A stretch of DNA of 64,000 nucleotides from Scatophagus argus (taxonomy: Eukaryota > Chordata > Actinopteri > Scatophagidae), in NCBI RefSeq assembly GCF_020382885.2, contig NC_058497.1, positions 19,646,330 to 19,710,329 on the forward strand. Direction: 5' to 3'. A program made the position numbers and the translations under genes. Each line of letters opens with the position of its first letter. Position 1 is the stretch's first letter. Below are positions 35,758-61,600 of this stretch, piece by piece. The notes under the pieces were generated by a model. That model was not told the origin of the DNA and searched no databases. It worked only from the letters and a program-made list of their open reading frames with translations.

Positions 35758-38000
35758 TCATTTAAGCTGCTCTTGAGCTGAAGATTTCCATTTCCTCCCA
35801 CATGTCTGCATTACTTTTAACAGTTGCTTCCTGCCCTCAAACAGAAGGATACTGGCAGCCATGGCCGAATTCAAGCTGTCCACATCAGGAACAACAGGAA
35901 TAAAGAGCCTGTGACCAGCTGTTTTCTCAGCCAACTGGAGTGCTTCTAGACTGAGACCATGTGTCTCTCCACCTATCACAAGACCAGTGGGACTCTGAGC
36001 CCAGCTCTCATGGTACAGCTTTGAGTCCACTTTGGGAAGTGACAGTCCCTCAGATTCACAATCTGAATCTGAATCTGAATCTGAATCCGAACCGTACTCC
36101 TCGTACCGCATGTTTCTGTGATTAGGCCTTGTGCTGACCCAGCCATAGTCTCCCACTTTGGATTGTTTGTGGGACACATTAACTTGTGAATCCTTTGTTT
36201 CTCTTCTTATGTCAGCGCCACAGCTGCTGTCAGCCACATGCACAGTCACAGCTTTAGGGAGCTGATTTTCAATATCACCCCAGTCCAAGCTGGGATGTAT
36301 GGGAAGGCGGAAATGGGCACCCATTGCTGCACGCAGAACTTTAGGCTCCCAAGCATCAGCACAACCTGTTGATGGAGAAAAAAAAACAAAGTCATTTTCT
36401 GGGGGTGGAGTTCACTTGTTCACATCTTTAACTGATAACATAAGCATACCCTTGGTGAGCAGGACGTTTTGACAGCCAGCCGCAGCAGCACATCGCAATA
36501 TAGTCCCTAAGTTGCCAGGGTCTCGGATGTTGTCACATATCAGGGACAGTGGCACAGTATGATCTCGATTTATGAAGTCCAATCGTGACGGTTGCGGGCG
36601 AGAAAATATGGCTGCAGAAGAAAAGGTCAAAGTCAGCAATAAATTATCAAGAGTATCTGTGCTTAATAATGAATCAAAACAAAATATGCGACCCTCACCG
36701 ATCACCCCTTGTGGGGCCACGAGGTCAGACCAGGTCCTGATGTCCTCAAACTTGACTTTGACCAGTGTCGCCCTTTTCAGCTTGTCTAAGGGCAGCTCTC
36801 GGAGCCGATCCACTGTACTGAAGAACACCATTTGTGGGATGGCTCCAGCATCCAGCGCGTCACAGATCAAACGCCTGCCCTCCAGGAGGATTTTTCCCTG
36901 GTGCTCCCGAAATGTCCTTGAACGAGCAACACTCACTAACCTCCTGAAGGACACATGTGGGGAGATGGAGAGGCAGAGATGGATTACAAACAGTGTAAAC
37001 ATGAATTATTATCATAATTATATTTGCTCTTTTGAAAACATTGGAAATCCTAGGCAGCTATTATGCCCTGCAATCAAAAAGGTATTATGTGAGACAGTTA
37101 ACTAAGAAAAACTTCAGGTCCTCCAATGAAATCTTCACTTGAGTGAAAGTAAAAAAGTATTATCATCAAAAAGCAGAGATATATCTGTATTTTGGTACTA
37201 ATATCAAAATAGTACTTTGTTATTTTTGAGAAACTAACCCCCACTAAATGTTAACTTTTGTCTTGACACAAGTAACCTTACAAGCCTAAAACATCTCAAG
37301 TGGGTCCAGTACTCAATCAGGCAGAACAGCCTCTCAATGTTCTCTATATCTCACTGGATTACTATTACTGATGCATTCATGCGTAAGGATCGTGATAATG
37401 CTGAAGCTAATTTAAATATGTTTCATATTGCTGTGTTTTCTCCTAAGACTTTATACTCCCTTGGCTGACCACAAGGTATTAAGTTATTAATGTCGAAGTG
37501 GTAACAACAATCAAAAAAAAAGTACAATATTTAGCCGTGAGACGTTTTGGTCTATAATGGATGTGACAATGTGAGAACTGTTGCAATAATCCTCTGCCGC
37601 CTTCATGCAGTGACACTTACGCCAGTCTCTTATCTCCAGGGAAAGCCCTCTCGAAGCGCAGTCCATCTATTTGATCGTTTGTAACAGTAGCTTCAGCACT
37701 CTTTGTAGCTGACTGCACATTATTCCTGGCCTTGACAAAGTCACTTTCTTCGTGACGCCTTGCTGAAGATGTGACTTTTACCTCCCTTTCCTTCTTGACT
37801 TTTGGCACTGCAGGCTGAGACTGCGGCGTCGGTTTGAGGACTTTGTCCGGTTCATCGTCGGGAAACAACACTTTGACAGGCTTCCTTCTCAGTCCGCGTA
37901 CATACCGCTTAGACTCCAAAATGATACCACTTCCCTTAAGAAAAAAACCATTCCGTTCTGTGGAAAACACACTTATCACGCTTCTCATGTACGCTGCCAT
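35758..38000 (-). CDS. mrm3: rRNA methyltransferase 3, mitochondrial (SPOUT family)
   Basis: Mitochondrial SPOUT/TrmH-type 2'-O-methyltransferase; the human enzyme (RNMTL1) modifies a guanosine in the A-loop of the large mitochondrial rRNA (family knowledge). Minus-strand exons: 38000-37621, 36943-36699, 36611-36450, 36365-35758. All junctions are GT-AG, total 1395 nt, 464 aa plus TGA. The N-terminus (MAAYMRSVISVFSTERNGFF, then basic residues) looks like a mitochondrial presequence. The three SPOUT motifs are present: NIRDPGNLGTILR at 236-248, VIGGETHG at 392-399, and IPVVP at 418 followed by NSAMAASI at 428, which form the knotted SAM site. A substrate-binding L30e-like domain should lie before them, around residues 125-220. 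The linker before motif 2 contains an Asp-Ser run (355-364) encoded by a hexanucleotide repeat. Human MRM3 is 420 aa; the extra length is mainly N-terminal and linker. ATG context is good (AAAGATGGC). Confidence 0.95.
36060..36087 (-). repeat. mrm3: Coding hexanucleotide repeat (Asp-Ser tract) in mrm3
   Basis: About 4.5 near-perfect copies of the plus-strand unit TGAATC, read on the minus strand as alternating GAT and TCA codons. It gives a Ser-Asp alternation at residues 355-364 inside the acidic linker before SPOUT motif 2. Because the unit is six bases, length changes keep the frame. Confidence 0.9.
36944..37620 (-). other. mrm3: mrm3 intron 1
   Basis: GT-AG intron in phase 2. The portion around 37105-37240 resembles a dispersed teleost repeat (listed separately); the remainder is AT-rich and shows no coding potential. 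Confidence 0.6.
37105..37240. repeat. Dispersed teleost repeat fragment in mrm3 intron 1
   Basis: Sequence with the pattern CTTGAGTGAAAGTAAAAAAG followed by TATTATCATCAAAAAG resembles the 5' part of an AGTAAAAGTA-rich dispersed element that I recognise as common in percomorph introns. The family name is not certain and the boundaries are approximate. Confidence 0.5.
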
Positions 38001-38566
38001 CTTTGTCCCGGATTCTTCTTCTCTTGTTTAACAGAATAGTCTCGTGTACAAGCTAGCCTACTTGCCGCCACCAGCTGTAGTGCAGATAAAACTACATTTG
38101 TACTTCTAAAATGAAACTAACTCATTGTGCAACGATAATAATTTATTGCGTGGGGCTTGTGCCATTACAGTGCCAACACAATAGTTAATGACATACTGTT
38201 TTTATCATTTCTCGTAATTTTTCTCTGTTTTATATTAACGCGTTAACTAGTTTCTCAACTGTAACCTCGCGAGACAATGTGAGATACTGGGACATACCAT
38301 TAACATGAATGGTGAGTGGTTTGTGCTGGTCCATTTTTAATATTAAAACGTTATAGTCAATTAACAAAAGGTTAAATACTGAGAGAGAATTATACTTGCA
38401 ATCGTAAATTTTGAGTATTTGTTCATTTGTATCTACCACCATTTATATAAAGTCGATGGTATTTAATTTCCACCAATCGATTACAGAGAAAACGATCATA
38501 AAGGAAGTGTAATCGTTCCCTGCACATCGATCTGCAATATACACAATACAGTATCTGTCAAGCAAT
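38001..38566. promoter_or_regulatory. Shared divergent promoter interval mrm3 / glod4
   Basis: The mrm3 start codon (minus, 38000) and the glod4 start codon (plus, 38567) are 566 bp apart and head to head, so both promoters and 5' UTRs must fit here unless an upstream exon was missed. The interval is AT-rich with no obvious TATA box at a fixed distance. The nxn-mrm3-glod4 arrangement also occurs in human, so the divergent pair is old. The promoter call is inferred from position. Confidence 0.55.
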
Positions 38567-40548
38567 ATGGCTTTGAGACGAGCGCTGCATTTTGTTTTTA
38601 AGGTTGGAGACAGGACCAAAACAGCTACGTTTTACCGAGATGTTCTGGGTATGAAGGTACTGTCTCTGAACTTCCTTTAGTTGTTAAGTGTGACTTGAAT
38701 CCATTGATGAACTTTTGTTGATAACAGGCTGATCTCAGCCAAAGTGTTGCACAACGTTACGTTGCTGGTATAGCTCGTTTGCAACTCGTGCTTTAATAAA
38801 TGTGTTCTAATACGTTTATTCTCTTCTTACCCACTTTAGATTTTACGTCATGAAGAGTTTGAGGAAGGCTGCAAAGCAACCTGTAATGGGTAGATACGAT
38901 GCGTCTCAGGCTAACTGAACTTTGTCCTCACAAAGCTGTGAAGCACAGTTATGCAGGGTTGTTAATTTCCTAGTACTGATATTCCTGTATCCATACAGCC
39001 CCTACGATGGAAAATGGAGCAAAACGATGGTTGGATTTGGTCCAGAAGATGACCATTTTGTTGCTGAACTGACATACAATTATGGGGTGGGAGAGTATCA
39101 ACTTGGCAATGACTTCTTGGTGGGTGAAATCCATCTGACAGCAACATGTTGTGTAATATAGGTGACAGCGGCCTTGTAAATTGATATTTTCATATATGTT
39201 TTCACTTTAGGGGCTCACTGTACAGTCCAGCAAAGCTGTAAACAACGCTAAACGTTTGGGATGGCCTCTTACTGAGGTAGAAGAGGCTGTGTATCTCACC
39301 CAGGCTCCGGGAGGTTATCCTTTCTACCTTGTGGATAAAGAGCAGCCTCCCAATGGTGAGTGTCATGGTGCTTACGTCTGTTTTTCCTACCAAAAGAGTC
39401 CAATTTTGAAAGTTAATCGTTGTAGTCAAATACCAAATATTAGTTGGGTACTTATATTTCAAAGCATTGTAAAAAAATTTTAGAGGAATAGTCATGTAAT
39501 TTTATTCTACTGGTCAGACTCAGTAAACAATATTTCATTGAATAAATACTAATATCATGTAAAAAGAAATTATGATCTGCAGCTTTAAAGACTTGAAGTA
39601 TGCTTAAACAAAAATATTGTAAAATAGCCATATTAGCTTTTGGAGTACTTTTTAACTTCTGTCATGAATGGCCTGTAACTTTTGGTCAGATCCTGTGCAA
39701 AAGGTTTGTCTCGGGGTATCAGACCTCCAGAGGTCGACCCACTACTGGACTACGCTCTTGGGAATGAAAGTTATGGAGAAGAATGAGGAAAAGAAAACAG
39801 TGCTGATGGGATTTTCAGACACTCAAGTGAGTCAAGCACAAAATAAATAGCGGTGTTTTTTATTTTCTTATGTAATCATAAATGAGGTGTGCATCTTAGT
39901 CTGAATAAAACTATATTCTTATCTTTATACAGTGTAAACTTGAGCTTCACGACATCAGTGGGACAGTAGATCATGGAACAGCTTTTGGGAGAATAGCATT
40001 TTCCTGCCCACGGGAGCAAGTAAAATGTCATTTCACGGATACATTCTTGTGTTTGCTAATACTGAAGAAAGATAATCATCATTTTTGTCATGAATATATT
40101 ATTACATTCCACAGCTGCCTGAACTGGAGGCCTTGATGAAAAAAGAAAATCAGAAAATTCTCACTCCATTAGTCAGCCTGGACACTCCTGGAAAAGCCAC
40201 AGTAGAAGTGGTTATCCTGGCTGACCCAGTAAGTGCATCACCATTGTAATGCTGCAAGCATGTCAGATTTCTGTCAAAAAATGTTAAGTGGTCAGTGTTT
40301 GTTTTAGGATGGTCATGAGATCTGCTTTGTGGGAGATGAGGCTTTCAGGCAACTGTCCACGGTGGACCCAAAAGGAAATGATTTGCTTGATAAGGTTGGT
40401 GTTGCTCCAGTATTTTCCTCTCCACACTAAATATGGAACATGTGTTGAATATTCACCGCTTCTGTAATCTTTATGTTTTTAGGCCATGGCTGAAGATAAA
40501 AGTGATGAGTGGTTTGCCAAACACAACAAACAGAAAGCTGCTGCATGA
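38567..40548 (+). CDS. glod4: Glyoxalase domain-containing protein 4
   Basis: Protein of the vicinal oxygen chelate (glyoxalase/dioxygenase) superfamily; its reaction is not established and it is often reported in mitochondria (family knowledge). Exons: 38567-38656, 38840-38889, 38999-39119, 39211-39355, 39690-39826, 39933-40019, 40115-40228, 40308-40394, 40483-40548. All are GT-AG, and 897 nt give 298 aa plus TGA, equal to the common human isoform. The first VOC module begins [10 protein letters not shown] (residues about 5-130) with [20 protein letters not shown]. The second runs from about 130 ([20 protein letters not shown]) to about 275 and includes [20 protein letters not shown] and [12 protein letters not shown]. 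The C-terminus is [17 protein letters not shown]. The start ATG opens the conserved N-terminus directly. No damage is seen; the gene is probably functional. Confidence 0.96.
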
Positions 40549-40754
40549 GATGAAGGGGCTTGCTGGAAAATTGTGCAACATTCCTCACCAGTTCATTTCA
40601 CGATGCTGTACAAGACACCTTTAGTATAAATTTTCTTGTAATGACAGCTCGATTATCCTTTGGCTTGCAGTATGTGGTTTATTTTTTTCCTTGGAATCAT
40701 GCCACAAGGCACAGTTACATAGACAGCAATTTGTAAAAGGACCACTTGTTCAAA

Positions 40755-40794
40755 TTGTTGGACATTTTTCTGGCACTAGAAAAATGTCCAACAA
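40755..40794 (+). other. Perfect hairpin in glod4 3' UTR
   Basis: TTGTTGGACATTTTTCT at 40755-40771 and its exact reverse complement at 40778-40794 are separated by a 6-nt loop, GGCACT. In RNA this is a 17-bp stem with no mismatch, about 205 bp after the stop codon and before the first AATAAA. Pairing does not extend into the flanks, which makes it shorter than a typical pre-miRNA. It could be a regulatory stem or the remnant of a small foldback element. Confidence 0.85.
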
Positions 40795-40979
40795 ACTGAT
40801 ATTTTACACACAGTGTACCTGGAGCTTTCGGGGGTTTGGCAAGGCATGATCATCTTGTCAAAGCATCCTGTTAACTGATAAATGCATTCAGTATCACGTA
40901 GTAGCAATAATTTTGTTGTGTGATTCAGTTACATTAAACATTATCATTTGTAAAATGACAATCTAACTCATCTGGTTGA

Positions 40980-40985
40980 AATAAA
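40980..40985 (+). terminator. glod4: glod4 proximal polyadenylation signal
   Basis: Canonical AATAAA in the sequence TTGAAATAAAGC, 432 bp after the stop codon. A second hexamer occurs at 41103-41108. Confidence 0.6.
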
Positions 40986-41125
40986 GCTTGTTTCCAACTT
41001 GTTCAGCTTTGTAATAGTTTGACTGTGTTTGTGTGGGTGTGTACTTTGTGTCTTTTTTAATTGGTTTTAGTAGTTTCATATGAAGTGGAAATGAACATGC
41101 TGAATAAACCTTTGTGTTGTATTTC

Positions 41126-41970
41126 ATATCTCATTTGCTTGGACCGTTTTGTTGGCGGTGCTCCAGCTCCTCTCCCACTTGTCACAGTTCTCTTCTCGGC
41201 TGCAAGTCAAAGAAGCAGCCAGCTGAGTGAGTAGGGAGGACCGGAACAGAGCCGGAGTGTTAACTCCGTCTGAGGAGAGTTAACTGCTCTTTGTAGCACA
41301 ATGCTGTGAAACGAAAACTCGGTACTTTGAATATGTCAGGGTAAGTACACCTGGTTTTTGACTGGAACCAACGGAAGTCAGACATTTACATTGGTTGCTA
41401 AAAGGAGTGCTAAGTTGTGTACCAGTCTTGCAGCTATGCTAAGTTAGCTTTAGCGTTAGCACGCTAGCACAGATTTGCTACTGATTTTTGGGTGACGCGG
41501 CGGCAAATATTTTTAACTATTTCATGTTTGGTTAGTTCGGGCTAACGCCGCTACACCTTAGCCACGACTCACTGTTTTGCCAACAGTAGGTAGTGAGCAA
41601 GGAGCAAGTTTCGTTAAAGGTTTTACGTAGTGTTAAGTGATAAAGTTTAGCTCCGTGCTATTTCATGTTCCGTTTGTAACTACACTGTATTTAATTAGCA
41701 ATGTTAGCTCTGTGAGGCCAGCTGTTACCGTTAGCTGAAAAACATTGTTAACGTTTATGAATTTGCATAGCAAATGCTGCCCCGGCCAGTTACGGTGGCG
41801 ATAGACGAGTTACTGATTAATGTTTTTTAGTTACCACCTAGCTAAAGCCACCTGAATGTAAGGTGTGTGGAAGTTGAAGTGCACCTCTCCCTGTTTGACA
41901 GCAGCTGATAGCAGATAGAGGAGCAGCCAGACCCATGTCCAAGATTTGGGTGTGAACAACTTGGGACACA
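41126..41970 (+). promoter_or_regulatory. kiaa0100 promoter, non-coding exon 1 and 5' UTR
   Basis: The donor at 41341 (CAGG|GTAAGTAC) marks a 5' UTR exon ending at 41340. Exon 2 probably starts at 41831 after TTTTTTAG, although an alternative acceptor CAG at about 41901 exists. The promoter therefore lies within roughly 41110-41250, less than 150 bp from the distal glod4 polyadenylation signal. Exon 1 contains a minimal ATG-CTG-TGA (41301-41309) and an ATG at 41333 that would read a ten-codon uORF across the splice if exon 2 starts at 41831. The intron is rich in GCTAGC-like and GTTAGC words. Confidence 0.5.
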
Positions 41971-57108
<15,138 letters not shown>

Positions 57109-58225
57109 AGCAACAAACACTCGCACATTCACACCACGTCAGAATCCGACTGGATGATCCACTGCAGCAGCTGCCGAAATCCCTCAGCATGGGGATCAGG
57201 GAAGATGCAGCTCTGCTTCTTAGGGGTCAGGACATCAGTCTGGCTTTGTGAATATCAATGAAAAAGGGAGGTAGTGGAGCTTTTCAAATAGTTTTAGAGG
57301 ATACCTTACTGTATTGTGTGAGCCTGCTGAACTAAAAGTAAAATCCTGGAGGGTTTTTTTTCAGTACTCCTGGTGTCTCTCAAATTAGAGTTTATGGCCA
57401 AAATCCCTGCAGGAACTCAAACAACTCCAGGATTACCAGGGTGCCATTATGACCAAATATATACACACTTGCTTGTTTATTTGTGTGCCATTTAAATATT
57501 CACTCTGCATTTCATACACTCTTAACACAACTCTCAAAACAATGACCTCTTAAGTTGCAATGACTATAGCGAGGAGGACTTACAGTATGTAGCTAGCCCT
57601 TCACTGTTACTGTTTCCTCTGCTTGGATGAATGCAAGACTGAGAGCACCTTTTCCTGCTGGCTCAGGAACACTGTATGTCGAACTTGTTAAAATCTGCTA
57701 GAATAAATACGACTCCATTGAAAGCACCTTCAATGCTGCCAGCTGTAGAAAAATAGACCTTGAAATGTCATAAAGAAATATATCAAATATGTTTTATCAA
57801 TCCAAGCTTAAAGATGTTGTATATGGCTGTATGACTGTCACTCTGACATGAAGGCCTTTTCCCACAAATGACCACATAATAAAATAATGCTATTTTATAT
57901 GTCACCTGCACCCCCTCAGCTAGCTGTACCTCACGCCAGTGCAATATATCAAGACCAGAGCAGGAAAAACATTTTAATTAGTTGTATACTGTGGCACGTG
58001 GTTTGATGGTATTGTGGCAAAAAAACGCAAATATGTTGCAGCTCATGGCTGAGTGTATGTTTTGTAATTTTATTACTAAAGCACTTTTTATGCAAAGTAT
58101 TTTGATATTTTTGTAAGCGGGGTTGTTTTGTGTTGAATTTCTTGTATAACTGTGCTGCTAAGCCTGTTATTTCAGTCACATTTCAATGAAGAAGAAGAAG
58201 AAAAATAAATAAATACACCCTGAAC
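57109..58225 (+). other. kiaa0100: kiaa0100 3' UTR
   Basis: About 1.1 kb from the stop codon to the last plausible polyadenylation signal, AATAAA at 58204-58209. An earlier AATAAA occurs at 57878-57883. No open frame or structured RNA was recognised. Confidence 0.55.
58204..58209 (+). terminator. kiaa0100: kiaa0100 distal polyadenylation signal
   Basis: AATAAATAAA, about 1.1 kb after the stop and 450 bp before the rskr start codon. A proximal AATAAA at 57878 is an alternative. Confidence 0.5.
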
Positions 58226-58497
58226 ATTTCAATTAAAACTGATCATATCGCTAAAGCAGATGTATCTACATTTCTATCAGCTCTGTTGGCTTATTGTTTA
58301 TCTGTCAATAATAATAATAAAAAAAAGTGTTCTAGTCTCTCAGTGGTGCGTTTGTGTGCAAAGAAAGTGGTAGGAAGTTTTGTGAGCGGGGCGAAGGGGC
58401 CGGGCGTGATTGATCATTAATGTGACAGCTTTAACTGGAGCGGAATCGAGCTCACCCCGCTCTGGATGACTGCAAAACATTTCTATCTCATCACACA

Positions 58498-58540
<43 letters not shown>

Positions 58541-58659
58541 ACTCACAAACACGTGGATGCTGCAATGGCTGAGACGGGACGGCGAGAGGACGCGATGAGA
58601 GGAAGTGAATTTGTCGCTTTTTCACACTTTGTTCTCGTGTGAGATTCGTCGGTTCATTG
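58226..58659 (+). promoter_or_regulatory. rskr: rskr promoter and 5' UTR
   Basis: This is the short spacer between the kiaa0100 3' end and the rskr start. It includes a GC-rich patch (58385-58470) and a CA microsatellite (58500-58533) about 130 bp before the ATG. The transcription start is not determinable from sequence. The promoter call is positional inference. Confidence 0.5.
58500..58533. repeat. (CA)n microsatellite upstream of rskr
   Basis: About 17 uninterrupted CA units, followed by interrupted CA/AAC repeats to about 58550, immediately upstream of the rskr coding start. Confidence 0.95.
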
Positions 58660-61600
58660 ATGGGCAGCGACATCAGTAGAAGCAGTAAGGTGAGTAAACC
58701 TGATTCGCTCTCTTTGGTGTTGTTTACAAGATAATATCACTGATGTTGTTGGGAGGATGTGGACGAGAGCTAAAACAGTGCCGGAATATTTAAGCGTTTT
58801 AAAGAATTAATACAAGTTGCTGCCGGGGACTTTTCTTTTTAAATAAAGTTAGTGAAATATAAAAAACTTAAGGTCGTTTTAAATGCAAAAAAAAGCGTGA
58901 AATCCGTGATACAAGATGTCTGAGTCGGTCCTGTCCAGCGAAGTGAAGTCTGGTCAGAAATAGATATTGATTAGCTGTTAAGTGATTATTGACCTTCCGA
59001 CCAGCAGCTCGGGGTCAATAGCTGTTTGGTTTGAGTGCAGCGCTCATTTAAATGGCTGCAGAAGGTAAAGTCAGATTCAGCTGTCGTGAGTATAAAATAT
59101 TTGCGAGGATTTCATTATTTTGTGCTGAAATTGTAAATTACACTTCGTGGGATCATTAAACAGAATTGCAGACGACATTGGGTGTTTCCGTTATAAGCAG
59201 CGGTGAAAGAAACTGTCAGATTTATCAGTTTAGTCAGAGTCTAAAGATATTCAATTTTATCTTTAAAAAATGTGCTTTAAGAAATACGCGTGCAGCAGAA
59301 AGGCTCTTTCCCATTGTTTTATTATTACTTATTCAATTCTGTGATTATTATTACTTATGCATTAAAACTTGAGCAACATCTTAATATTGTTTTAGCAACT
59401 GTACTTCTAAGTAGTTTATTCTATGCATCATATTTTACTTGATCATAGTAGATTTTTAATGTAAAATTGTAACTACAGCTGTGAGATTAATGTAGTTGAC
59501 AAAAAACTACAATAAAAACAGTCCCCTTCACAATGTATTGGAGTTTGAGGACAAAGTGCCCCATACGTGTAAATAAGTACAGTATTTTGGTCATTTCACT
59601 TAACTACATCTTTTATTATCCAGGGAGAGGGACCAGCTGCTCAGCGTCGGCTCAGTCATGGTTTCCTCTCGAACATGGGGGTCTCCGTCCCTCAGAGACT
59701 CGGACACTCGGCTGTATTCTCTCAGCCCGCGGGGCCGCCTGTCCCCAGAGTCCTGCTGCCTCCGGGGGACAGGGCTGAGACGTCAGGCGCAGAGAGGACT
59801 CTCTTCTCTGTCTTTCTGCCTGAGTTCCCACGGTGTAAATTTTCTGGACGAGACCATTTCCAGGTACTCAGGACCACAAGCCTGCTCAATAGAATTAAGA
59901 AGTAAAGTAGTGGAAATGGTGAGATAACCGTACTTCTGTGCTCACAGATCCTGGGCTTCATAGCCAAAGGCTCATATGGACCCATCTTGAAAGTGAGGGA
60001 CATTTTCAAAGATAAGACCTTTGCTGTTAAGGTTGGTAATAATCACCTCTACAACAGCGTTATGTAAGACTATAAAACATGTTTTATTTTCTGTTTAATG
60101 ATTTTCACTGTTGCTTAGGTTTTAGCCAAGTCAGAGATCTTGAAGCATGGAGTGGTGAAGCAGTCCAAGGAAGAAGTCATCATTCAGGTATCACAGTGTG
60201 AAATTATCAGCAGTGGGAAAAGTTACCAGTCGGTCAAAGTGCCATTACTTTGCTGCTCTTATACTTATGGACGAGCTGCAAACATGAATCAGTTGGAAAC
60301 AAAAATTAAGAGTAAGGTAGTAAGTGGAAGTGCTGTGACTCGACAATTAAAAGATAAATAGCTCATTTTAAATGTAGCTACTCGCACTAAAAAGTGAGAG
60401 AGGAAATTGCCATTGAAAGTCCCCAAAGGATTCCATAACTGACTGTATAGAGGTTGTGCAGCATGTGTTCACAACGTCTGGGCTCGTCATTGAACGCCAC
60501 ATGTAGGTAATTAGTTAATTAGTCCTCACTCTTTTATAGGGCATCACCTGGACTGTAGGAAGTTCACTTTCCATCTCTCACTGTTATGTTCACTGTCCCT
60601 TTGTGTGTGTGTGTGTGTGTCGACTGTTGCATTGCAGCGGCAGCTCAAACACCCATTTATCCACAATCTGCAGGACTGCTGGCAGACACAGCACCATCTC
60701 TTCATTAGTGAGTTAATAAGTATAAACCGTGATGGCACAGTTCAGCCCTCACCCCTTCTGTTCTCCTTCCCTTCTTTATTGTTTCTGAGGAGTTTCTCCT
60801 CTCGTGGTCCCACAAAGCAGATTGTGCTGCTGAATCCTCGTGAATCTCAGCACTGGATGCTGAAGAGGTACACTGCCATCTAATGAGAGTGCTGGGTAAA
60901 GCTCAGTGCGACTGCCTGCATGGCTTTCCAGTTTGTATCCACAATTTATTGATTTTTTAAGTGGTGTTAGCAGGTTAAACTCAAATTTGAGTAAGAATAG
61001 TATGACGTCAACTCAACCTTAATCCTCCCTCCCTCCTTCAGCGATGTGACGAGCAAATCTTTTGTTTTTTCTCTCCTCTTCGTGGTTTCCTCTTTTCTGA
61101 TGTTTTATTTCAGAACATGCTGGCATGCTTCATTCATGTTTCAGAGAGACAAGAAGTATCTGTGTGTCTCATCCTCTCTGCAGTGTGCGACTACTGCTGC
61201 CTTGGAGACTTGCACACATGCTGGCTGCTGAAGGGCCAGTTTGGGGAGCGTGAGGTTCGCCTCTTTGCTGCAGAGCTGGGCAGTGCGCTCGGTTAGTGCG
61301 CATCAGACTTTCAGAGACATTAAGAGTTCATCATACTGAGCTTTAGCGTCGATTGTGTTCACACAGACATCCTGCTTGAGTTGTATTTATGTTACATTTT
61401 CTTACTTCCTGTACTCTCTTTGTTATTTGCAGGATTCCTACACGACATAGGGATCATACATAGGGATGTAAAGGTATTATTTTTTATGTCATGTTGTCCG
61501 TCTGTCCATCTCATTCTTGTTATATCTCAGGAACACTTTAAGGAACACTAATTGTGACAAAATTTCACATGAATTTCTAATAGGATAAAATGATGATGTG

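Larger units (their letters stand above)
40549..41125 (+). other. glod4: glod4 3' UTR
   Basis: Sequence from the stop codon to two alternative polyadenylation signals, AATAAA at 40980-40985 and at 41103-41108. It contains a perfect 17-bp inverted repeat listed separately. The distal end lies almost at the kiaa0100 promoter. Confidence 0.6.

Noticed and set aside
36572-37105. Plus-strand open frame of 177 codons opposite mrm3
   Set aside because: It is antisense to mrm3 exons 2-3, whose SPOUT motifs and splice sites are clear.
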